Below the pieces are notes generated by a model. The model saw only the letters and a list, made by a program, of their open reading frames with translations. It did no database searches and was not told the DNA's origin. The position numbers were made by a program, and so were the translations under genes. From Actinokineospora spheciospongiae (GTDB lineage: Bacteria; Actinomycetota; Actinomycetes; Mycobacteriales; Pseudonocardiaceae): a stretch of 64,000 bases of DNA. Positions 56,473-64,000 of this stretch are shown here, piece by piece. The stretch lies in contig NZ_AYXG01000099.1 in the NCBI RefSeq assembly GCF_000564855.1, forward strand, positions 1 through 64,000, given 5' to 3'. The number at the start of each line of letters is the position of its first letter. The first letter of the stretch is position 1.

Positions 56473-57231
56473 ATGGGCACGGTCCTGCTGGTCGTCGTGG
56501 TCCTGGCGGTCGTGGCCATCGGCGCGGTGGCCATGCGCAACAGCGGTGCGGCCAAGCAGCGCAGGCTCGACGACGCGAAGGCGGAGGCACGCCGCTGGGT
56601 GGAGCGGTTGGGTGGGCAGGTGGTCAACCTGACCGGCACCGACGAGGCGTCCCGGCAGGCGCTCGCCGACGCGTCCGAGCGCTACACCGCGGCCGGGTCG
56701 CAGATGGAGCAGGCGACCACGGTCGAGCAGTGCGGGCTGGTCACCAAGACGGCGATGGAGGGCCTGTACTACGTGCGGGCCGCGCGCACGGCCATGGGCA
56801 TCGACCCCGGGCCGGAGCTGCCCGCCGACCCCGAGCAGCGGGCCGCGGGCCGGGTCGAGCAGGACCGGCGGGTGAGCGTGGAGGGCCACGACTACGAGGC
56901 CTCCCCGCAGCCGGGGCGCAACACCCCGCACTACTACCCGGGTGGCCGGGTGGCGGGCCGACCGGTGCCGCAGGGCTGGTACAGCGAACCGTGGTGGAAG
57001 CCCGCGCTGGTGGCGGGTGCCTGGGGCATGGGTTCGGTGCTGCTGTTCAGCGCCATGTTCTCCGGCATGGCGGGCATCCCCGACGCCCAGGCGTGGGAGT
57101 CCGGCTACGACGCGGGCCAGGCCGACGCGGCGGCCGCCGACCAGGGCGACGCGGGCGGCGAAGGCGACTGGGGCGGCAGCGACTCCGGTGGTGACTGGGG
57201 CGGCGGCGACATGGGCGGTTTCGACTTCTGA
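56473..57231 (+). CDS. Membrane protein, DUF1542-like
   Basis: The 252-residue protein starts with a membrane helix (GTVLLVVVVLAVVAIGAVAM). A helical, charged domain follows (AKAEARRWVERLGGQVVNLTGTDEASRQALADASERY) with EQCGLVTKTAMEGLYYVRAARTAMG. A second hydrophobic stretch lies near 178-205, and the tail is Gly/Asp/Trp-rich (DWGGSDSGGDWGGGDMGG). It resembles a conserved actinobacterial family of unknown function. GGAGG precedes the ATG by four bases. Confidence 0.75.
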   Translation: MGTVLLVVVVLAVVAIGAVAMRNSGAAKQRRLDDAKAEARRWVERLGGQVVNLTGTDEASRQALADASERYTAAGSQMEQATTVEQCGLVTKTAMEGLYYVRAARTAMGIDPGPELPADPEQRAAGRVEQDRRVSVEGHDYEASPQPGRNTPHYYPGGRVAGRPVPQGWYSEPWWKPALVAGAWGMGSVLLFSAMFSGMAGIPDAQAWESGYDAGQADAAAADQGDAGGEGDWGGSDSGGDWGGGDMGGFDF

Positions 57232-57292
57232 ACCCGCGCGCGGCGGACCGGGCACCGATCGGGGGCCCGGTCCGCCCGCTGTCCGGGGTGGA

Positions 57293-58102
57293 CTACTCGG
57301 GTTGGCAGGTGGGGCACCAGTAGTTGTTGCGGCCCGCCAGCACTTCCCCGCGCACCTCGGTGCCGCAGACCAGGCACGGCAGGCCGGTGCGGCGGTAGAC
57401 GTAGACCTCGCCGCCGTGGCGGTCCCGGCGGGGCGCCCGGCCCATGGCCCGGGGCAGGTGCTCGTCGCGGACGGTGTCGATGCGGCCGCGGCGGACACCG
57501 GTCCGCATCAGGACGACCAGGTCCGCCCACATGTCGTCCCAGCAGGCCCGGTCCAGGGACTTGCCGGGCAGCAGCGGGTGGACGCCGTGCCGGAAGAGGA
57601 CCTCGGCGCGGTAGATGTTGCCCACACCCGCCAGGACCGACTGGTCCATCAGCAGGACGCCGATCGAGGTGCGCGAGCGCGAGACGCGCGACCACGCCGG
57701 GTCCGGGTCGGCGTCGCGGCGCAGCGGGTCGGGACCCAGGCGGGCGTGCAGCGCCTCGACCCCGGCGGCGGTGAGGACCTCGCACCGGGTGGGACCGCGC
57801 AGGTCGGTCCAGTGCGTCGGGCCGACCAGCCGCATCCTGACCTGGCCCACGGGCGCGGTCGTGGGGAGTTCGTGCTCGGCGAACGACCCGTAGAGCCCGA
57901 GGTGCACGTGCACGACCAGGTCGGTTTCGTACACGTGCAACAGGTGCTTGCCGTGCGCCTCGGCCCGGCGGAGCACCCGGCCGTCCACAAGGGACGCGTC
58001 GGCGGCGAACCGGCCCTGCGGGCTGGACACGGCCACCGGGTGCCCGGCGTAGCGCCGCTGGTGCAGCCGGGCGAGGCGGTGGAGCGCGTGCCCCTCCGGC
58101 AT
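57293..58102 (-). CDS. Fpg/Nei family DNA glycosylase
   Basis: This base-excision repair bifunctional glycosylase/AP lyase has 269 residues. Pro2-Glu3 (MPEGHALHRLA) is the catalytic pair after Met removal. HGKHLLHVYE, the H2TH helices (SVLAGVGNIYRAEVLFRHGVHPLLPGK) and a C-terminal zinc finger (CLVCGTEV, then CPTCQ) are present. It matches the mycobacterial Nei1 (Rv2464c) position next to rpiB. ATG overlaps the rpiB stop. Confidence 0.93.
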   Translation of the reverse strand: MPEGHALHRLARLHQRRYAGHPVAVSSPQGRFAADASLVDGRVLRRAEAHGKHLLHVYETDLVVHVHLGLYGSFAEHELPTTAPVGQVRMRLVGPTHWTDLRGPTRCEVLTAAGVEALHARLGPDPLRRDADPDPAWSRVSRSRTSIGVLLMDQSVLAGVGNIYRAEVLFRHGVHPLLPGKSLDRACWDDMWADLVVLMRTGVRRGRIDTVRDEHLPRAMGRAPRRDRHGGEVYVYRRTGLPCLVCGTEVRGEVLAGRNNYWCPTCQPE

Positions 58103-58572
58103 CAGGCGGGCAGGGCGGGCGGCGTGCCGGTGCGCTCGTACTCGGCCAGCAGCCCGATGCGGCGGGCGTGCCGCTCGTCGGCGGAGAACGGGGTGGCCAG
58201 GAACGCCTCGACGATCGCGGTGGCGTCCTCGGTGCTGTGCATCCGCGCGCCGACGCCGATGACCTGGGCGTCGTTGTGCTCGCGGCACAGCCGCGCGGTC
58301 TCGGTGCTCCAGGCCAGGGCGGCGCGGCAGCCGGGGACCTTGTTGGCCGCGATCTGCTCGCCGTTGCCGGACCCGCCGATCACCACACCGAGGCTGCCCC
58401 CGTCACCGACGACCCGGCGGGCGGTCTCCACGCAGAACGGCGGGTAGTCGTCCTGGGCGTCGTAGGCGTGCGGACCGACGTCGACGACGTCGTGGCCCGC
58501 CGCGGCGAGGTGGTTGGCGAGGTGGGCCTTGAGTTCGAAGCCCGCGTGGTCCGATCCGAGGTAGACGCGCAC
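58102..58572 (-). CDS. rpiB: Ribose-5-phosphate isomerase B
   Basis: It interconverts ribose-5-phosphate and ribulose-5-phosphate in the pentose phosphate pathway. The 156-residue protein has VYLGSDHAGFELK, VIGGSGNGEQIAANKVPGCRAA (the Glu-containing active site of the actinobacterial type) and HNDAQVIGVGARM. GTG start (RVYLGSDHAGF) was chosen; an upstream longer frame is non-homologous. It is translationally coupled to the nei/fpg gene. Confidence 0.95.
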   Translation of the reverse strand: MRVYLGSDHAGFELKAHLANHLAAAGHDVVDVGPHAYDAQDDYPPFCVETARRVVGDGGSLGVVIGGSGNGEQIAANKVPGCRAALAWSTETARLCREHNDAQVIGVGARMHSTEDATAIVEAFLATPFSADERHARRIGLLAEYERTGTPPALPA

Positions 58573-58769
58573 GTCGGCGAGTCTGCCATCCCGTCGGGCA
58601 ACACCGGACAGGAGGGTTGCGGCGGGAGAGTGGGCGCAGTGATGCGGCCGGACCGGTCGGTGGTGCGGCGTGCCGCCGACGATGCGGCGAAGGTGTGATC
58701 GCGGCGCTGGGCGGCGAGCCGGACCCGGCAACCGGGCGGCCGACGCGGATCGTGGTGTAGACCGGTGCG

Positions 58770-59438
58770 GTGACCTGGCTGGAACTCGCCGACGGGGTGT
58801 TCGCCCGCCGCCACGCCGACCTCGACCTGACCCTGGGCCTGGTCCTGGGCACCGAGCGCTGCCTGCTGGTCGACACCGGGACCGACGCCGGGCACGGTGC
58901 CGAGTTCGCCGAGGCCGTGCGGGAGCTGACCGCGCTGCCGTGGTCGGCGGTGATCACCCACGGGCACTGGGACCACCACCTGGGCACGTCCGCGTTCGGC
59001 CCGCTGCCGGTGTGGGCGCACCCGGCGACCGCGGCGGAGATCGCGCACGGCACGGCCGCGCAGGTGGCCGAGTGGTCGGCGCGGGAGCCTTTCCGGGCGG
59101 AGCGGCTGGCCCGGTCACCGGTGGTCGTGCCGGACCGCGAGGTGCTCGACCGGGTGGAGTTGGACCTGGGTGGCCGGGTGGTCGAGCTGCGGCACCTCGG
59201 TCCCGGGCACACCCCGGGCGACGTGGTGGTGCGGGTGCCGGACGCGGGGGTGCTGTTCGCCGGTGACCTGGTCGAGCAGGGCGCTCCCCCGGCGGTGGGC
59301 CCGGACGCGGACGTGGCGTCCTGGGTGGGGGTGCTGGGCCGCCTCGGAGCCGCCGACGTCGTGGTCCCCGGGCACGGGAACCCGGTCGACCGGGCCTTCG
59401 TCGAGGCCCAGCGCGCCGAGCTGGCCGCCCGGCGCTGA
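58770..59438 (+). CDS. MBL-fold metal-dependent hydrolase
   Basis: The 222-residue protein of the metallo-beta-lactamase fold has the zinc motif THGHWDHHLG (HxHxDH), His in HLGPGHTPGD, Asp in LFAGDLVEQG and a final His in VPGHGNPVD. It resembles small single-domain hydrolases such as glyoxalase II- or quinolone-type enzymes, with the substrate unknown. GTG start. It converges with the aldehyde dehydrogenase. Confidence 0.9.
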   Translation: MTWLELADGVFARRHADLDLTLGLVLGTERCLLVDTGTDAGHGAEFAEAVRELTALPWSAVITHGHWDHHLGTSAFGPLPVWAHPATAAEIAHGTAAQVAEWSAREPFRAERLARSPVVVPDREVLDRVELDLGGRVVELRHLGPGHTPGDVVVRVPDAGVLFAGDLVEQGAPPAVGPDADVASWVGVLGRLGAADVVVPGHGNPVDRAFVEAQRAELAARR

Positions 59439-59447
59439 CCCCGGGCA

Positions 59448-59480
59448 GCGGGAGGCCCCGGCGGACCGGGGGCCTCCCGC
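59448..59480. terminator. Bidirectional hairpin between MBL hydrolase and ALDH
   Basis: A 14-bp GC-rich stem (59448-59461 with 59466-59480, one bulged G) lies between the convergent stops at 59438 and 59486. Confidence 0.7.
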
Positions 59481-59485
59481 GGACC

Positions 59486-60916
59486 TCAGCGCTGGATGGA
59501 CTTGACCTCGGTGAACTCCTCCAGCCCGAACTTGCCCAGCTCGCGGCCGTTGCCCGACTGCCGGTAGCCGCCGAACGGGGCGGCCGGGTTGTAGGCGCCG
59601 CCGTTGATGTCGACCTGGCCGGTGCGCAGCCTGCGGGCCACCCGCAGGGCGCGGTCGTCGTCCCCGGCGAACACGGCGCCCGCGAGGCCGTAGATGGTGG
59701 AGTTGGCGATCTCGACCGCCTCGTCCTCGTCGGCGTAGGGCAGGATCGACAGGACCGGGCCGAAGATCTCCTCCTGGGCGATCTTCATGTCCGAGCGCAC
59801 CCCGGCGAACACCGTCGGCGGGACGAACGCGCCGGTGCCGGGCAGGCCGTCGGTGGTGCCGCCGTGGGCGAGGGTCGCGCCCTCGGCCACCCCGTCGGCG
59901 ATGTAGCCCAGGACCCGGTCGCGCTGGGCGAGGGAGGCCATCGGGCCGATGCGGGTGGCGGCCTCGGTGGGGTCGCCGACGGTGTACTTGGCCGCGTTGG
60001 CGACGGCGAGTTCGACGACCTGGTCGTGCAGGGCGGCCGGGACGACCCACCGGGTCCAGGCCGAGCAGGTCTGGCCGCCGTTGATGAAGGTGTTGCCCAG
60101 GCCGATCTTCACGGCCCGCTCCAGGTCGGCGTCGTCGAGGATCACGTTGGCGGACTTGCCGCCCAGCTCCAGCGCGACCCGCTTGACCGTGCCCGCGGCG
60201 TTGACCGACACCAGCTTGCCCGCGGCGGTCGACCCGGTGAACGACACCATGTCCACGTCCGGGTGCCCGGAGATGGCGTCGCCGACGACCGGACCGGTGC
60301 CGTGCACCAGGTTGACCACGCCGTCGGGGATGCCCGCCTCGGCGAGGACCTCCAGGAAGACGTTGGCGTTGAGCGGGGCGACCTCGCTGGGCTTGAGCAC
60401 CACCGTGTTGCCCGCGACCAGCGCCGGGGCCACCTTCGCCACGATCTGGTGCAGCGGGTAGTTCCACGGGGTGATGGCGCCGACGACACCGACCGGCTCG
60501 CGCACGACCAGCGAGTTGCCGACCTCCTCGGTGAAGTCGTAGCCGCCGTCGAGGACCAGCTTCGCCACCGCGGACGACGTCGCCGCGGGCAGGCTCGCCT
60601 GCACCTTCGCCGCGAAGGAGATCGGTGCGCCCATCTCGGCGGTGATGGTCGCGGCCAGCTCGTCGCGGCGGGCCGCGATGCCCTGGGCGACCCGCAGCAC
60701 GGCCGCGGCGCGCTCCTTCGGGTCGCGCACCGACCAGCCCGCGAACGCGGCGCGGGCGGCGCGCACGGCGGCGTCCACGTCGGCCGGGGTGCCCGCCGGG
60801 ACCGAGGCGATGACCTCCTCGGTGGCCGGGTTCACCACGTCGATGCGGTCACCGGCCCCCTCGACCAGCGAACCACCGATGACGTGGCCGGTGCGCGCGG
60901 TGACCGGAGCAGCCAT
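59486..60916 (-). CDS. Aldehyde dehydrogenase family protein
   Basis: This NAD(P)-dependent dehydrogenase has 476 residues. It contains [11 protein letters not shown], the catalytic Glu in LELGGKSAN, the nucleophilic Cys in [11 protein letters not shown] (near 283) and [22 protein letters not shown]. The aldehyde is not predictable. It is a single gene with its own upstream region. Confidence 0.95.
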   Translation of the reverse strand: MAAPVTARTGHVIGGSLVEGAGDRIDVVNPATEEVIASVPAGTPADVDAAVRAARAAFAGWSVRDPKERAAAVLRVAQGIAARRDELAATITAEMGAPISFAAKVQASLPAATSSAVAKLVLDGGYDFTEEVGNSLVVREPVGVVGAITPWNYPLHQIVAKVAPALVAGNTVVLKPSEVAPLNANVFLEVLAEAGIPDGVVNLVHGTGPVVGDAISGHPDVDMVSFTGSTAAGKLVSVNAAGTVKRVALELGGKSANVILDDADLERAVKIGLGNTFINGGQTCSAWTRWVVPAALHDQVVELAVANAAKYTVGDPTEAATRIGPMASLAQRDRVLGYIADGVAEGATLAHGGTTDGLPGTGAFVPPTVFAGVRSDMKIAQEEIFGPVLSILPYADEDEAVEIANSTIYGLAGAVFAGDDDRALRVARRLRTGQVDINGGAYNPAAPFGGYRQSGNGRELGKFGLEEFTEVKSIQR

Positions 60917-61076
60917 TGATCCATCCTCCAAGAGTGGTGGGAACCGTGCCCCAACGATGGCACAGCGGAAACGACCCGACCACGGCATCCCGGGTCACAC
61001 CCGGTGCGGACGCCGTGGTCGGTCAGCGATCGGTCAACGAACGCGCACGCGGGTGACAGCCACCCGGCGAAAGCGC

Positions 61077-61712
61077 TCAGTCGAAGTTGAGCCCACCGGT
61101 GCGGGTGCGCTTCAGCTCGAAGAAGTCCGGGTAGCCGGCCAGCAGCCGGGCGCCGTCGAAGACCTTGGCGGCCTCTTCCCCGCGCGGGATCGACGACAGG
61201 ACCGGGCCGAAGAACGCCACGCCGTCGATGTGGATCGTCGGGGTGCCGACGTCCTCGCCGACCGGGTCCATGCCCTCGTGGTGCATCTTGCGCAGGGCCT
61301 CGTCGTACTCGTCGGTGTGCGCGGCCGCGGCCAGTTCGGCGGGCAGGCCCACCTCGGCCAGCGCCTCGGCGATGACCGCGTCGGTGTCCTTGTTGCCCTG
61401 GTTGTGGATGCGGGTGCCCAGGGCGGTGTAGAGGTCGCGCAGGACCCCCTCGCCGTGCGCCTGCGCCGCGGCCACCGCGACCCGGACCGGCCCCCACGCC
61501 TTGTCCAGCATCTCGCGGTACTGCTCCGGCAGGTCCCGACCCTCGTTGAGCACGGACAGGCTCATCACCCGGAAGTTCAGGTCGAGGTCGCGGTGCTGCT
61601 CCACCTCCAAGATCCACCGGGACGTGATCCAGGCGAACGGGCAGGCGGGGTCGAAGTAGAAGTCGACCTTGGTCCTGGTCACGGGCGCCTCGGGGGACTG
61701 CGCAGCGGTCAT
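61077..61712 (-). CDS. Mycothiol-dependent nitroreductase, Rv2466c-like (DsbA fold)
   Basis: The 211-residue thioredoxin-fold oxidoreductase has the active-site motif CPFA in [17 protein letters not shown], a helical insertion, and [18 protein letters not shown] with the cis-Pro. Homologues use mycothiol and activate nitro-compounds. It is divergent from pepN, as in mycobacteria. ATG start ([14 protein letters not shown]). Confidence 0.92.
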   Translation of the reverse strand: MTAAQSPEAPVTRTKVDFYFDPACPFAWITSRWILEVEQHRDLDLNFRVMSLSVLNEGRDLPEQYREMLDKAWGPVRVAVAAAQAHGEGVLRDLYTALGTRIHNQGNKDTDAVIAEALAEVGLPAELAAAAHTDEYDEALRKMHHEGMDPVGEDVGTPTIHIDGVAFFGPVLSSIPRGEEAAKVFDGARLLAGYPDFFELKRTRTGGLNFD

Positions 61713-61882
61713 CGGCGTGCTCTCCGTACTCGGTTCGGCGTGCGGGACTCGGGGGCGCGACCGCCCCCCGGGCGGTGCAACGCGCGGCGGACCCGAATCC
61801 TTCCCGGCCACGGGGAGGGCCCGAGGCGTGATTGGATGCGATTGTCAGTTCCGAGATCGACGAGTCCGCCGAGGTGTATTGA

Positions 61883-64000
<2,118 letters not shown>

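Noticed and set aside
57105-57785. Several long frames antisense to the DUF1542-like and nei/fpg genes
   Set aside because: Composition is extremely Arg/Pro/Ala-biased, with no start context; the opposite strands carry well-supported genes.

Overview
The window is high-GC actinobacterial DNA, most likely from Pseudonocardiales. Supporting signs are GTG/TTG starts with overlapping stops, a mycothiol-dependent nitroreductase and a mycoredoxin, an RNase E/G with actinobacterial extensions, paired clpP1-clpP2, and a conserved order that in mycobacteria runs pepN, nitroreductase, rpiB, nei, tig, clpP1, clpP2, clpX, valS, folC, ndk, rne, rplU, rpmA, obg, proB. Read from right to left on the minus strand, that backbone is present but interrupted by several accessory blocks.

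Layout: 0.2-7.5 kb holds proB, obg, rpmA, rplU, rne and a DUF2344 protein. 7.7-12.3 kb holds a subtilase, a GNAT, a B12-binding radical SAM protein and a tyrosine phosphatase. 12.3-15.4 kb holds an ABC-2 export operon and ndk. 15.4-19.6 kb holds a phoD-type phosphatase gene cut in two by a ~2.7 kb, visibly lower-GC cassette: a YbaB-like protein, an EspC-like type VII target, a WXG effector with an unassigned C-terminal domain, and a small probable immunity protein. 19.7-24.5 kb holds a thioesterase, DUF4233, folC and valS. 24.6-27.1 kb holds a second, divergent, archaeal-like valyl-tRNA synthetase. 27.2-36.8 kb holds a membrane-anchored unknown, an FdhF/YdeP molybdo-oxidoreductase, mycoredoxin, an FAD oxidoreductase, an SDR, fdhD, a CoA-transferase and a Tat-exported esterase. 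36.9-41.3 kb holds clpX, clpP2, clpP1 and tig. tRNA-Gly and tRNA-Pro lie at 41.4-41.6 kb.

The most interesting block is 42.48-54.19 kb. It is an eleven-gene, same-strand, mostly overlapping operon: DRE-TIM aldolase, FAH-family hydratase, atypical SDR, adenylation-PCP didomain, asparagine-synthase-like amidotransferase, stand-alone adenylation domain, stand-alone carrier protein, P450, type II thioesterase, APC amino-acid permease and a second thioesterase. It has no condensation or ketosynthase domain. This looks like a carrier-protein-based pathway to a small modified amino acid or amide, and I do not recognise a characterised pathway with this composition. A degraded stretch follows (54.3-55.8 kb) with two tandem Nudix-like paralogues, one frameshifted, a gene with an in-frame stop, and repeats.

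The window ends with a GNAT, a DUF1542-type membrane protein, nei/fpg, rpiB, an MBL-fold hydrolase, an aldehyde dehydrogenase, the Rv2466c-type nitroreductase and a pepN cut off by the window edge.
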